In this document: one piece after another, positions 1 to 9,647 of the stretch | Layout of the letters: every line of letters begins with the position of its first letter | Position numbering within the stretch: position 1 is the first letter of the stretch | Assembly (NCBI GenBank): GCA_963813895.1 | Contig: CAWFAS010000005.1 | Coordinates: 310,001-374,000 of the forward strand | Length of the DNA stretch: 64,000 nucleotides | Reading direction: 5' to 3' | DNA from: DASZWJ01 sp963813895 | Lineage (GTDB): Bacteria; Pseudomonadota; Gammaproteobacteria; JAURND01 | Position numbers and translations under genes: made by a program | Notes under the pieces: generated by a model | What the model was told of the DNA's origin: nothing | The model's input: only the letters and a program-made list of their open reading frames with translations | Databases searched by the model: none

Positions 1-501
1 AACGATAATGCACTCAGGCCCAATCAACTATTTGCTATATCATTACGATATCCAGCATTGGAAAGAAAGTATTGGAAAGCAGTAGTCGATATCGTACAAA
101 AAGATTTATTAACCCCGGTAGGCTTGCGTACTTTGGCCCCTTCTCATCCTGATTACAAGTCAACCTATGATGGGGACTTACTTTCACGCGATGCAGCTTA
201 CCATCAAGGTACCGTTTGGCCCTGGTTATTGGGGCCATTTGTAGATGTTTGGTGTAAAGTTTATCCAGATAAAATTGAACTGGCACAAAATTTTTTGAAG
301 GGTTTAGAAACTCATTTAAATCACAACTGTATTGGGTCAATCAGCGAAATATTTGATGCCAAAGAACCCTACTATGGTCGTGGCTGCTTTGCGCAGGCGT
401 GGAGTGTTGCTGAGATGCTAAGAGTTTTAATTAAAGTTACTCCGGCTACTTTAAATACCTACCAGGAAATCGCCAAGCATCAACAGGAGATTTCGCCTTA
501 A
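1..501 (+). CDS. Glycogen debranching enzyme (amylo-alpha-1,6-glucosidase), C-terminal part
   Basis: The reading frame is open from the first base of the window, so this is the 3' end of a gene that begins upstream; about 166 residues are visible. The segments RPNQLFAISL and AYHQGTVWPWLLGPF are typical of the C-terminal (alpha/alpha)6 barrel of bacterial and archaeal amylo-alpha-1,6-glucosidases, which remove alpha-1,6 branches during glycogen breakdown in the cytoplasm. The family motif continues with an SEIFDA segment and a Cys/Ala-rich QAWSVAEMLR end. The protein ends normally, with no sign of damage. The substrate is inferred from the family. The N-terminal half cannot be judged. Confidence 0.88.
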   Translation, partial: NDNALRPNQLFAISLRYPALERKYWKAVVDIVQKDLLTPVGLRTLAPSHPDYKSTYDGDLLSRDAAYHQGTVWPWLLGPFVDVWCKVYPDKIELAQNFLKGLETHLNHNCIGSISEIFDAKEPYYGRGCFAQAWSVAEMLRVLIKVTPATLNTYQEIAKHQQEISP

Positions 502-528
502 ATATGGTGGTTATTCTTGCACAAGCCC

Positions 529-1314
529 TTAGTCTAGTAGTCTATAATCAAATGGGTCTTCTAAGTCTAATTCGATTTCATTATTGTCACTATCATTATT
601 TCTAACATCGGACAGCGGTTGAGAATCTTGAGCAAAAAAATCGGTTAACTTCTTCGCTCCCTTGTCTAAAGCAGCAATTTCTTTCGCATCAGCAACCTCT
701 TCATCATGGTTAGCTTCTTCTTCTTCTTCATAATTGTGTATTATGACAAATTCATTAAAACGTACCCAATTATACTCCACACGTTCTTGACAGTTTCGTT
801 CAGCTCTTCGCTTAGGGTGATATTCTATTTCAATTGCAGTGTCGTAGCCTTCCTTGAGCTTTTGTTCAGCAAGTGTCCGAATTCGCTCTGTTCGCTGGTC
901 TATACCAGCACCAGTTAGAGCCGGCCGCTCTTTTCTGTCAAACTCATCCCTATAAATGGTTCGAATCTTTGCTTCGTTCTCGTTAATTCGTTGATCAATG
1001 TTGTTCATACGTTGATCCAATTTCCCCTTCTTATTTATGAAATAAAAAGAAACCATACATAAAATAACTCCCACAGCCAAAGAGCGATGATAAGACAAAT
1101 CATCCAAAATTGAAGAACGATTGATTTTTGTCCCTGTCTTCAAGTCATAGCTTGGTATGGCAGAAAATAATCCTACAACAAAAAGGCCATAAGTAGCCAC
1201 AACCCCTGTAAGTAAAAAGGCATTCCTAGCTGTAATAGCTCCATTACGTTCATACTCAATGGATCGCTTTTCTTTAATAAGATGTTTTCGCTTTTCGATC
1301 AAATTTTCTGACAT
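529..1314 (-). CDS. Hypothetical protein with two membrane segments and acidic tail
   Basis: A 261-residue protein that I do not recognise. A basic N-terminal helix (about residues 1-28, rich in Lys, Arg and Glu) is followed by two hydrophobic stretches (about residues 30-55 and 80-100) that look like membrane spans. After these come a charged, probably coiled-coil region and an acidic C-terminal tail rich in Glu, Asp and Asn. I start it at the ATG at 1314; an in-frame GTG four codons upstream is possible, and neither has a strong ribosome binding site. It converges on the debranching gene. A two-TM hairpin with a long cytosolic domain is common in inclusion or vacuole membrane effectors of intracellular bacteria, but that role is only speculation here. 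Confidence 0.6.
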   Translation of the reverse strand: MSENLIEKRKHLIKEKRSIEYERNGAITARNAFLLTGVVATYGLFVVGLFSAIPSYDLKTGTKINRSSILDDLSYHRSLAVGVILCMVSFYFINKKGKLDQRMNNIDQRINENEAKIRTIYRDEFDRKERPALTGAGIDQRTERIRTLAEQKLKEGYDTAIEIEYHPKRRAERNCQERVEYNWVRFNEFVIIHNYEEEEEANHDEEVADAKEIAALDKGAKKLTDFFAQDSQPLSDVRNNDSDNNEIELDLEDPFDYRLLD

Positions 1315-1413
1315 TGACTTGCCCACTTATAGTTTAGGATATTTCTAATGATATATGAAAAAACTTATATGAATATTAAGGATATAAAAGATGTATGATT
1401 TTTCAGTTATAGA

Positions 1414-1525
1414 CTATCGGATGCACACATTTTTTTAGCCGCCAGAATTAGAGTTCGTCGATTCGGTAAAGCAGGAACAACGTACTCAGCATTTCTAGTA
1501 ATTACAAAATGTGTGCATCGGATAG
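1414..1525. repeat. Palindromic dispersed repeat R5 (copy 1)
   Basis: The ends are inverted copies of each other (CTATCGGATGCACACATTTT and its complement). A second copy in the opposite orientation lies at 39337-39510. It has no coding capacity, so it is a MITE-like element. Confidence 0.75.
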
Positions 1526-1536
1526 GTTATAGAGGG

Positions 1537-2004
1537 CTACCTCATGTCGAATCTTTTCTGACTAAACTGAGTTAATATCCGATCCAGTTGATTAGCAAAA
1601 GCTTGACGGTCGCTTTTATTTAAAGCAGCAGGGCCACCGGAGATTTCACCAGTACCTCTCAATTGCTCCATTAGGTTACGCATGGTTAAGCGTTCCTTAA
1701 TATTTTCGACGGTATAAAGTTGGCCTCGGGGGTTTAGAACCAGGCCACCCTTACTAATCACTGCATCTGCCAGAGGAATATCTGCGGTGATGACTAGATC
1801 ACCTGCCAATACCTGCTCAACAATTAAATTATCAGCGACATCAAATCCGGAGGATACTTTGATTGCCTTGATATAGGGAAGGCGTGGTATATCGAGAATT
1901 TTATTGGCCACTAAAATTAGTTGGATTTGGGTGCGTTCAGCGGCCCGATATAAAATTTCTTTGATGACTTTCGGGCAGGCATCAGCATCTACAAAAATAC
2001 GCAT
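1537..2004 (-). CDS. yaiI: YaiI/YqxD family (DUF188) protein
   Basis: A 155-residue protein matching the YaiI/YqxD (UPF0178, DUF188) family in length. The N-terminal MRIFVDADACPKVIKEIL segment is the family hallmark, and a later TADIPLADAV segment supplies more conserved Asp residues. The family has a PIN-like fold and is presumed to bind metal or nucleic acid, but its role is not established. It is cytosolic, with no signal peptide. It stands alone between a palindromic repeat and the divergent kup gene. The ATG at 2004 gives the usual N-terminus. Confidence 0.88.
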   Translation of the reverse strand: MRIFVDADACPKVIKEILYRAAERTQIQLILVANKILDIPRLPYIKAIKVSSGFDVADNLIVEQVLAGDLVITADIPLADAVISKGGLVLNPRGQLYTVENIKERLTMRNLMEQLRGTGEISGGPAALNKSDRQAFANQLDRILTQFSQKRFDMR

Positions 2005-2110
2005 AGGATTTCGCTTTAGGTTCTGTCAAATATGTTATAATTTAGCAACAATTCAGCAAATATCATAGCAAAAATGCCCCACCTCAAACAATGGACCCAA
2101 ATAGAAAAAA

Positions 2111-4000
2111 ATGGATAGTAATCCCATGCTTAAAACTACTAACAAACAAACTCTCCTGTTATCCCTTGGCGCACTAGGAATAGTGTATGGCGACTTAGGC
2201 ACCAGCCCTCTTTATGCGCTTCAACAAACCCTAGCAGGTCAGGTCATCACTCAGGAAAAAATTTTTGGTGTGCTATCCATCATTTTTTGGTCGTTAATAC
2301 TAGTCATATCGACTTCGTACATTAGCGTATTTTTACGCGCTGACAATGAGGGTGAGGGCGGAGTGCTCGCGCTGCTATCTTTGCTGAAAAGGTACAATCA
2401 GAAATGCTCTCGTTGGCTTTTTTTAATGGGTATAGCAGGAGCGGGTTTGTTACTGGGGGACGGCATGATTACTCCTGCTATTTCAGTGATCAGCGCAATT
2501 GAAGGTTTAAAAGTAATTTCACCCCATTTTACTCAGCTAATCATGCCTATTACCTTCATTATTCTCTTAGTTCTATTTCTTTGTCAGCGCTTTGGTACCG
2601 GTAAAATCAGTGTTTTATTTGGCCCTATTTTGTTGTGTTGGTTTGGTATTATTGGTTTTCTAGGCGCTTCGGCTATCATAAAAAATCCAAGCATCCTTCA
2701 GGCAGTCAATCCTTATTATGCTTTAAAATTTTTAGTTCACAGTGGTTGGCATGGTTATTTATTACTGGGTAGCATTTTTTTAGTAATAACGGGCGCTGAG
2801 GCTATGTATGCTGATCTGGGACATTTTGGCAGAACGCCGATTCGCATCGGTTGGTTTGTGATTGCCCTTCCTGCGTTGTTGCTTAATTACTTTGGGCAAG
2901 GAGCTAATTTGCTAAGATCACCTGAGGCGATTGCTAATTTATTCTATACTCTTGCTCCTGACTGGTTTACCTATCCCTTAATAATTATTGCCACCATTGC
3001 TACCATCATAGCCTCACAGGCGGTAATCACCGCCAGTTTCTCTCTCGCAAGTCAGGCTATTTTGCTAAATATTTGTCCTCGTTTGCCTATCATCCATACT
3101 TCTCAAGATGAGAAAGGTCAGGTCTATGTCCCACAAATTAACTTTATTTTAGCGCTAGGTACATTGTCTCTGGTCATGATTTTTAGAAGCTCCAATGGCT
3201 TGGCGGCTGCTTTTGGCATGGCAGTGAATTTAGTGATGTTAATTGTTGCGATACTGGTCATAGTGGTGGCGCGAGTTGTTTGGAGGTGGTCTGTAACAAA
3301 AATATTTTTAATTTTTTCTGTAGTGGTATTGATTGAGTTGGCGTTCCTCGGAGCTAACATCCATAAAATTTTTGCAGGTGCCTGGATCCCGCTAATATTT
3401 GCCCTGTTTTTTTGTATGATAATGATAAGTTGGGAAAAGGGAGTGGAATTATTACGAACTTCGTATTATATGAAAAAAGAAGCATTGCCAGATATTATTA
3501 AGAACTTGGACCATTCTAAATTAAATTATTTAGAAGAATTAACCACGATTTTTATAGCGGACCCTAATGATAATAGTGGCGGAGGTTTTCTTAATTATAT
3601 TAAATTAAATCATATTTTACCTAAACAGGCGTTAATTATAAGTATCAATATTGAAAATTATCCTTACCTAGATAAGCAGCATCGTTTTGAATTAAGTGAA
3701 ATAATTGAGGGTGTTCATCAATTGACTTTACATTATGGTTTTATGCAGTCACTTGATATTCCACGCACATTGGCATACGGGATAAAAATGAAAATTTTTC
3801 CATTTTTGTTAGATATAAATAAAGCAACTTTTTTGGTTGAAGTGGTTAATATTATTATGACCAAGAAAAAATACCCACGATTATTTTATTGGCAAAAAAA
3901 ATTATTTGGTTTTTTGTTACGTAACTCTTCCCGCGACGTAGAATTCTTTCGATTACCGTATAATCGAACGATAGCGATTGGGGCTTATTGTGAGATATAA
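2111..4000 (+). CDS. kup: Low-affinity potassium transport protein Kup
   Basis: A 629-residue inner-membrane K+/H+ symporter of the KUP/HAK/KT family, the normal length for bacterial Kup. The N-terminal GIVYGDLGTSPLYAL is the family signature, and GDGMITPAISVISAIEGL and the ADLGHFG segment are also present. About twelve hydrophobic spans occupy residues 15-440, followed by a cytosolic C-terminal domain of about 170 residues. It imports potassium, mainly at low osmolarity or acidic pH. Two starts are possible (residue 1 or Met6); neither has a clear Shine-Dalgarno. It is monocistronic and followed closely by a palindromic repeat that may help end transcription. Confidence 0.95.
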   Translation: MDSNPMLKTTNKQTLLLSLGALGIVYGDLGTSPLYALQQTLAGQVITQEKIFGVLSIIFWSLILVISTSYISVFLRADNEGEGGVLALLSLLKRYNQKCSRWLFLMGIAGAGLLLGDGMITPAISVISAIEGLKVISPHFTQLIMPITFIILLVLFLCQRFGTGKISVLFGPILLCWFGIIGFLGASAIIKNPSILQAVNPYYALKFLVHSGWHGYLLLGSIFLVITGAEAMYADLGHFGRTPIRIGWFVIALPALLLNYFGQGANLLRSPEAIANLFYTLAPDWFTYPLIIIATIATIIASQAVITASFSLASQAILLNICPRLPIIHTSQDEKGQVYVPQINFILALGTLSLVMIFRSSNGLAAAFGMAVNLVMLIVAILVIVVARVVWRWSVTKIFLIFSVVVLIELAFLGANIHKIFAGAWIPLIFALFFCMIMISWEKGVELLRTSYYMKKEALPDIIKNLDHSKLNYLEELTTIFIADPNDNSGGGFLNYIKLNHILPKQALIISINIENYPYLDKQHRFELSEIIEGVHQLTLHYGFMQSLDIPRTLAYGIKMKIFPFLLDINKATFLVEVVNIIMTKKKYPRLFYWQKKLFGFLLRNSSRDVEFFRLPYNRTIAIGAYCEI

Positions 4001-4052
4001 AAGGGATTGAATAGCATTTAGGTTCTTGGGATCTATGATCCCTCTCTCTTGC

Positions 4053-4272
4053 GGGCGTTGTTGAATAATTTGCCTCCCAACTATCTGAGACTCTATGATC
4101 CCCTCTCCCCTTGCGGGAGAGGGTTAGGGAGAGGGGTAATATTAAGCATTTACCATTTAATTTTCACCAATGAATGCCACACCAACCCCCTCTCCCTAAC
4201 CCTCTCCCGCAAGGGGAGAGGGGATCATAGAGTTTCGGATAGTTAGGAAGAGAATTATTCAACAATGCCCCA
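4053..4272. repeat. MITE-like palindrome R1 (copy 1)
   Basis: About 220 bp with long inverted arms. The outer ends read GGGCGTTGTTGAATAATT and its near complement, and inner arms carry CCCCTCTCCC blocks around a unique centre. It fills the gap between the convergent kup and deaD genes. Related copies lie at 7321-7557 and 24337-24601. The small open frames inside it are artefacts of the palindrome. Confidence 0.8.
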
Positions 4273-4296
4273 AGTAGTTAACACCCAAAACAAGTT

Positions 4297-5991
4297 CTAA
4301 ACCTTGGCGCGTGATTTTTTATGTTTATAATCTTTTTTACTAGTAGCTGAGCTGGATTTATTCGCACGGGAAATTTTCAACTGTTGACCCGCCACCCATA
4401 CCGTTTGTAGCTTCTGTAAAACTTCTTTTGGTATCTGCTCTGGCAGTTCGATGGTAGTAAAGGTATCAAAAATTTCAATGTGGCCAATAAATTTATTACC
4501 TATGCCTGCTTCATTGGCAATTGCGCCCACTATATTGCCCGGTTTTACTTTATGATCACGGCCTACCTCCAATCGATACAGCCCCAAATTGCCCTTGTCT
4601 CCATTAAAAAGATTCTTGCTAGTTGGCGTTTTATCTTTTCTATTTTTATGAGATGTTGGTTGCTGTTCAGCTTCAGGTTTATGTTTGATCAATAAAGGGG
4701 TGGAACCTTGAACCAGGTTAGCTAATGCTGCCGCAATTTCCAGAGCGGGTACATTATGCTCTTGTTGATACTTCTCCAATAATTGCAGAAAAAACTTTAG
4801 GTCTGCCACAGCTAAAGTATCAGTTATTTGCTGAGTAAAGCGTGCTACGCGGCGATCATTAATTAATTCAGTGGATGGTAATTCCATCATGTCGATTGTT
4901 TGACGAGTGGCCTTTTCTATCGCGCTTAACAATCTTTTTTCTCGCGGCGAAACAAATAAAATGGCCTCTCCGCTACGTCCGGCACGGCCGGTGCGGCCAA
5001 TGCGATGCACATAAGATTCTGTATCGTGTGGAATGTCATAATTAATGACATGACTGATGCGCTGAACATCTAAACCGCGCGCGGCGACATCAGTGGCAAT
5101 AACGATATCCAACTCACCATTTTTCAGGCGGTCAACGGTGCGAATACGCTGGCTTTGCGTGATATCACCGTTTAACGGTGCAGCTGCATAACCTCGAGCT
5201 TCTAATTTTTCAGCTAATTCAATGGTGGCTGTTTTGGTGCGAACAAAAATCAGAATACCATCAAAAGTTTCCGCTTCGAGAATCCGTGTCAAGGCATCTA
5301 ATTTATGGAAACTGCTGACCAGCCAGTAACGCTGGCGAATGGTATCTGCAGTTGTAGTGCGCACTTTAACACTGACTTGCTCGGGATTTTTCAAATAATT
5401 TTTTGCGATGCGACGGATGGCTTCAGGCATAGTGGCTGAGAATAAAGCCACTTGGCGTTGCGCTGGGGTTTGCTCTAAAATCCATTCCACATCTTCAATA
5501 AATCCCATGCGCAGCATTTCATCTGCTTCATCAAGGACTAAGCAGCTAAGGGCGTCAAGCTTTAATGTGCCCTTACGCATATGATCCATCACTCGTCCTG
5601 GAGTTCCTACTACCACATGGACACCGCGTTTTAATTGTTTAATCTGTATGGCATAATCCTGACCGCCGTATATCGGCATGACATGAAAACCCGGCAGGTG
5701 GGCGGCATATTTATGGAAGGCTTCAGCAACCTGGATAGCTAATTCTCGGGTAGGCGCTAAAACCAATATCTGTGGAACCAGCTTTTTTAAATCAATGCGC
5801 GCCAGAAGTGGCAAAGCAAATGCGGCTGTTTTACCAGTACCGGTTTGAGCCTGTCCCACGACATCTCGCCCGTCTAAGACGAAAGGAATTATTTTAGCTT
5901 GAATGGGAGAGGGGGTTTCGTAGCCTAGGTCATTAAGAGCTTTTAATAGAGGAGCTGGTAAATTAAGTTCGGAAAAAGAGATAGATGTCAT
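4297..5991 (-). CDS. deaD: DEAD-box ATP-dependent RNA helicase, DeaD/CsdA type
   Basis: A 564-residue cytosolic RNA helicase of the CsdA/DeaD type, which unwinds RNA in ribosome assembly and mRNA decay, especially in the cold. The motifs appear in order: Q motif (residues 10-35), AQTGTGKT (48-55), PTRELA (80-85), TPGR, DEAD (153-156), SAT (184-186), then helicase domain 2 with IFVRTK, ATDVAARGLD and HRIGRTGR. A DbpA-like RNA-binding domain (about residues 465-545) and a Lys/Ser-rich basic tail complete it. The ATG at 5991 gives the family N-terminus. It is somewhat shorter than the E. coli protein because the tail is short. Confidence 0.94.
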   Translation of the reverse strand: MTSISFSELNLPAPLLKALNDLGYETPSPIQAKIIPFVLDGRDVVGQAQTGTGKTAAFALPLLARIDLKKLVPQILVLAPTRELAIQVAEAFHKYAAHLPGFHVMPIYGGQDYAIQIKQLKRGVHVVVGTPGRVMDHMRKGTLKLDALSCLVLDEADEMLRMGFIEDVEWILEQTPAQRQVALFSATMPEAIRRIAKNYLKNPEQVSVKVRTTTADTIRQRYWLVSSFHKLDALTRILEAETFDGILIFVRTKTATIELAEKLEARGYAAAPLNGDITQSQRIRTVDRLKNGELDIVIATDVAARGLDVQRISHVINYDIPHDTESYVHRIGRTGRAGRSGEAILFVSPREKRLLSAIEKATRQTIDMMELPSTELINDRRVARFTQQITDTLAVADLKFFLQLLEKYQQEHNVPALEIAAALANLVQGSTPLLIKHKPEAEQQPTSHKNRKDKTPTSKNLFNGDKGNLGLYRLEVGRDHKVKPGNIVGAIANEAGIGNKFIGHIEIFDTFTTIELPEQIPKEVLQKLQTVWVAGQQLKISRANKSSSATSKKDYKHKKSRAKV

Positions 5992-6311
5992 ATTTGTCTG
6001 TTTGGTTAGTTTTGTGTAATCCTAACAGAACAACTATCAGAAATATACAGAAAGTTATCACCGGCCTTATGGTTACTACTGATGCTCCAATAATAAAGGT
6101 AAGCAATTTGAGGGTAAAAATTAAGTGTGGTATATTTTGTTTCGGCACTTTTGGTGATAATTTTTTGGTAAATTTACCCCAGGGTACTCCCTATAATCTC
6201 AGCAAAAAATCATAAAAAAACTAAAGTGTTACACCTATGGTGTTTAAATTTTTATTATTTAAATAGTGTTTAAGCTGTAAAACATTAAACTGCTTTAAAT
6301 TGATTGTGGCC
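5992..6311. other. Intergenic region between divergent deaD and pip
   Basis: About 320 bases with no convincing gene. It is very AT-rich near 6220-6300, with repeated GTTTAA words. It must hold the promoters of both flanking genes, but I could not assign -35/-10 boxes with confidence. The deaD leader may lie here, as cold-shock helicases often have long leaders; this is inference. Confidence 0.4.
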
Positions 6312-7259
6312 ATGTTAATTAACGATATACTTTACCCCTCCCTCGAACCTTATCGTACCGAATTTTTTAGTGTTTCTTCCCTCCATACGGTCTATTTTGA
6401 AGAATGCGGCAATCCACACGGAAAGCCCGTATTATTTCTCCATGGTGGCCCTGGCAGCGGTATTCGTCCGATATATAGAAGGTATTTTAACCCTGCCCGT
6501 TATCGAATTATTTTGGTAGATCAGCGAGGTTGTGGCAAAAGTACCCCTGCCGCAGAAACGCGTGATAATACCTTACAAGATCTCATCGCAGATTTTGAAA
6601 AAATACGCCAACTGCTCCATATTGAGCGCTGGATGTTGTTTGGTGGTTCCTGGGGTAGTGCCTTAGCTTTATATTATGCACAAATGTATCCACACAGGAT
6701 CACTGAGTTGGTTCTGCGAGGCATATTTTTAGGTTGTCCTAAAAATGAACATTTTATTTATCAGCAAGGGGCAAGCGAAGTTTATCCAGAAGATTGGGAT
6801 AAATTTATTTCGTTAATACCAGAAAATGAACGCTCCAATTTGTTGGTCGCCTATCATAAGCGTATCACCAGTACAGATAAATCATTGCAGCTTAAAGCGG
6901 CGCAACTTTGGAGTCTGTGGGAAGCAAGAATTAGTACTTTGTTGTACGATAAGCAGTTGGTGGAAACCTATAGCAATCCTGAATTTGCGATAAATATGGC
7001 TTGTATAGAAATTCATTATTTTATGAATAAATTATTTTTAGAGCCCGATCAATTATTGCGAAATACTGACAAAATTCGTCATATTCCAGGGGTTATTGTC
7101 CATGGCCGCTATGATATGTGTACCCCTATGACCCATGCGTGGGCATTACACAGAGCCTGGCCCGAAGCTACGTTGCATATTATCCCCGACGCAGGACACG
7201 CGATCACCGAGCCAGGTATCGCTTTACAATTAATACGTGCGACGGACCAGTTTAAATAA
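6312..7259 (+). CDS. pip: Proline iminopeptidase
   Basis: A 315-residue alpha/beta hydrolase of peptidase family S33 that removes N-terminal proline from peptides in the cytoplasm. HGGPGSG (residues 44-50) is the oxyanion-hole motif and DQRGCGKS (70-77) follows. The nucleophile is Ser113 in GGSWGS. The catalytic Asp lies in GRYDMCTP and the catalytic His in DAGHAITEP near the C-terminus. I use the ATG at 6312, which gives the usual LYPSLEPY N-terminus; a TTG four codons earlier is less likely. Length and motifs fit the family. Confidence 0.93.
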   Translation: MLINDILYPSLEPYRTEFFSVSSLHTVYFEECGNPHGKPVLFLHGGPGSGIRPIYRRYFNPARYRIILVDQRGCGKSTPAAETRDNTLQDLIADFEKIRQLLHIERWMLFGGSWGSALALYYAQMYPHRITELVLRGIFLGCPKNEHFIYQQGASEVYPEDWDKFISLIPENERSNLLVAYHKRITSTDKSLQLKAAQLWSLWEARISTLLYDKQLVETYSNPEFAINMACIEIHYFMNKLFLEPDQLLRNTDKIRHIPGVIVHGRYDMCTPMTHAWALHRAWPEATLHIIPDAGHAITEPGIALQLIRATDQFK

Positions 7260-7320
7260 AGAGCTTGAGCCAATGCATAGTTTAGGTTTTTGCGGCTGGA
7301 AGCACGCAATCTCACGTGAG

Positions 7321-7557
7321 AGGCATTGTTGAATAATTCGCTCCCATTTTTGGAAACGCACTGTATCCCCTCTCCCAGGGGGGCATTGTTGAATAATTCG
7401 CTCCCATTTTTGGAGAAGCACTGTATCCCCTCTCCCCTTGCGGGAGAGGGGATAATAGAGTTTCGGATAGTTAGGAAGAGAATTATTCAACAACGCCCCT
7501 GGGAGAGGGGATACAGTGCGTTTCCAAAAATGGGAGCGAATTATTGAGAAACGCCCT
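7321..7557. repeat. Nested MITE-like palindrome R1 (copy 2)
   Basis: An outer palindrome (arms GGCATTGTTGAATAATTCGC and its complement) contains a second complete palindrome of the same family at about 7383-7498. One element has therefore inserted into another. It lies just left of the IS66 element. The overlapping small open frames on both strands are by-products of the symmetry. Confidence 0.8.
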
Positions 7558-7566
7558 TGCGAGACG

Positions 7567-7574
7567 ACTTAGGC
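7567..7574. repeat. Target-site duplication of IS66 element, left copy
   Basis: The 8 bp ACTTAGGC directly precede the left terminal GTAAGCG of the element. The identical 8 bp follow the right end at 10111-10118, as expected for IS66 transposition. Confidence 0.93.
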
Positions 7575-7607
7575 GTAAGCGTCCGATTAACCGACGTTCT
7601 TCCCCAA

Positions 7608-9236
7608 TCAAGCCGATGTGCTATTTTTTAAAAAAGGGACCTCTTTCAGATTAAAAGGCAGCAGAGCTTCATAGTCCTGGAGGCTGGTGCAGGTCGGCAG
7701 CTTTTGAAAGATAAATTCCAAATAAGCAACCGGATTTAGTTGGTGGGCTTTGGCCGTTTCAATTAAGCTGAAGAGCCGAGCGCTGGTGTGAGCCCCAGCG
7801 ACACTGTCGGCGAATAACCAATTTTTTCTACCTATCACAAAAGGCTTAATAGCACGCTCCGTGCGATTATTATCTATTTCATATCGGCCATCTTTGAGGT
7901 AGTTGGTTAAGTAAGGCCAGCGTTTAAGGGTATAGGCAATCGCTGCCCCTACGGGACTGCTGGGTAGCGCCGTTTTAGCTTTTTCATCCAAATAGAGTTT
8001 GAGCTCGTTGAGAATAGGCGCGGCTTTTTGCAGGCGGACTTCCCATATCTTTTGCGGATTAGCTTTCTCAGCCGTCAGGCTCTCTTCGATGCGATATAAG
8101 GCGCGGATGAATTTAACCACATGCCCAGCCACGCCTTTTTCCTTGCCGTTGGGCAGCGCTTCAATAAATTTGCGGCGTACATGAGCGAAGCAGTTAATCC
8201 CCGTAATAGAGGCCGACTTTAGTATAGGGTCATAAGCACCATAGCCATCACAGTGCAAAGCGCCCTGATAATCTGCAAAGAAGCCCTGGGCTACCGCAGC
8301 CGATCGCTGTGGGTGGTATTGATAAATTAAGCAGCGTTGATCTGGGGGTCCGCCGACAAAACACCAAATGAACGACTTGGTTTGCGCTCGCCTGCCGGGC
8401 TCATTGAGTACTTGTAGCGTTGTTTCATCGGCAAATGCAACATCGTAGTTCAGGATAATATCCTGCAGCAAATTAATCAGCGGGATGATGGCTTCGCCGA
8501 TGCGTATCATCCAGGCGCTCATTGTCTGGCGAGGCAAGTCAATCTGTAGCCGTTCAAAGATTTGTTCTTGACGATACAGTGGTAAGTGATCACAGAATTT
8601 GGCGACGGCAATATGAGCCAACAGGCTGGGAGAGGCAAAGCTCTTGGGGATTAATTGTGGTGGCTTGGGCGCCGTCTTTGAGGTGACCGATCGAGTGGAA
8701 TCGGTTTCTTTCGTCTTGACGCATTGGCAGCAGATATATTTTTTACTGTGATGTTCAACCACTTCCAACTTGGCGGGAACATAAATTAATTCTTCACGGG
8801 TTTCTTTACCAATGCATTCTAGTTCGGCGCCACAAGGGCATTGTTTATCTTCTGGTAGCAAATCATGTTCAACGATGGTGCGCTTTAGATGAGAGGGCAA
8901 AGGTTTTCTGCGTGACGCTGAAGGTTTATTCTCTGGAGCCACCGTGGTACCAATGATGGGTTTAGTAGGAGTAACTTCCAGTTCGCTACTAATAACTTCA
9001 ATCTCATTAAACAGCGGCAAATCGGTTTGGGCAGAAGGTTCATCATTTTTTATTTTTTCAGATTGACTGCCGAACAATCGTTTTTTTAACAAACGATTTT
9101 CATGGGACAAAAGACCAATTTTTTGTCGGAGAATATTTTTTTCCTGAATGGATTCGGCATAAGATTTCAGCAGATTGTCTAAAATCTCCCGATCCTCTCC
9201 GGTGGCGCTATTGACAAATTCTTCAAGATTTTTCAT
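7608..9236 (-). CDS. tnpC: IS66 family transposase TnpC
   Basis: A 542-residue DDE transposase, full length for IS66. An N-terminal leucine-zipper-like helix (about residues 30-60) is followed by a basic linker, a zinc-finger-like region with CPC (134-136) and CCQC (169-172), and the catalytic core. Likely catalytic residues are Asp270 (in FADET), Asp330 (in HCDGYGAYD) and Glu460 (in NNRTERAIKP). The IS66 C-terminal domain is present. It is the last gene of the element, about 50 bases downstream of tnpB. No frameshift is seen. Confidence 0.95.
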   Translation of the reverse strand: MKNLEEFVNSATGEDREILDNLLKSYAESIQEKNILRQKIGLLSHENRLLKKRLFGSQSEKIKNDEPSAQTDLPLFNEIEVISSELEVTPTKPIIGTTVAPENKPSASRRKPLPSHLKRTIVEHDLLPEDKQCPCGAELECIGKETREELIYVPAKLEVVEHHSKKYICCQCVKTKETDSTRSVTSKTAPKPPQLIPKSFASPSLLAHIAVAKFCDHLPLYRQEQIFERLQIDLPRQTMSAWMIRIGEAIIPLINLLQDIILNYDVAFADETTLQVLNEPGRRAQTKSFIWCFVGGPPDQRCLIYQYHPQRSAAVAQGFFADYQGALHCDGYGAYDPILKSASITGINCFAHVRRKFIEALPNGKEKGVAGHVVKFIRALYRIEESLTAEKANPQKIWEVRLQKAAPILNELKLYLDEKAKTALPSSPVGAAIAYTLKRWPYLTNYLKDGRYEIDNNRTERAIKPFVIGRKNWLFADSVAGAHTSARLFSLIETAKAHQLNPVAYLEFIFQKLPTCTSLQDYEALLPFNLKEVPFLKNSTSA

Positions 9237-9287
9237 GTGGACAGTTTAACAGAAGCCACGTTTTATGCTATAAAAAACAGGATATTT

Positions 9288-9647
9288 TTAATAAAAATCT
9301 TGATAATGATCGGTAGAATAATTTCCCATTAAATAAAAATCCAAGCCCATTAGCAGTGCATTTAATTGGGCGGCATTGATAATAATTTTGTCGCCTTGGA
9401 TATATTTTGAGTAATTAAAGCGCCCTTTTTCCAATCGCTTATAATAAATTACAAATCCATTTTTATCCCAAAATAACAATTTAATTTTATTGCGTTGCCG
9501 GTTAGTAAAAATAAATAAATCACCTTGTAAGGGATTTTGTTGGAAGTTGTCAACCAGTATCACGACTAATCCATTAATGGATTTACGCATGTCGGTGTTG
9601 GCAGTATAAATATAAATTTGCGATTCCGCGGATATGGATAGTTTCAT
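9288..9647 (-). CDS. tnpB: IS66 family accessory protein TnpB
   Basis: A 119-residue IS66 Orf2 protein with the family segments DMRKSINGL, FTNRQRNKIKLLFWD and YKRLEKGRF. TnpB is needed for IS66 transposition but its biochemical role is unclear. I start it at the ATG at 9647 because that ATG overlaps the tnpA stop codon in an ATGA arrangement typical of IS66 translational coupling. A longer in-frame reading upstream would run deep into tnpA and is unlikely. Confidence 0.93.
   Translation of the reverse strand: MKLSISAESQIYIYTANTDMRKSINGLVVILVDNFQQNPLQGDLFIFTNRQRNKIKLLFWDKNGFVIYYKRLEKGRFNYSKYIQGDKIIINAAQLNALLMGLDFYLMGNYSTDHYQDFY

Noticed and set aside
4049..4246. Open frame of 65 codons between kup and deaD
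   Set aside because: It lies inside palindrome R1 and its sequence follows from the arms; no ribosome site.
7230..7547. Open frames of 73-87 codons on both strands left of IS66
   Set aside because: They are produced by the nested palindrome and show mirrored low-complexity peptides.
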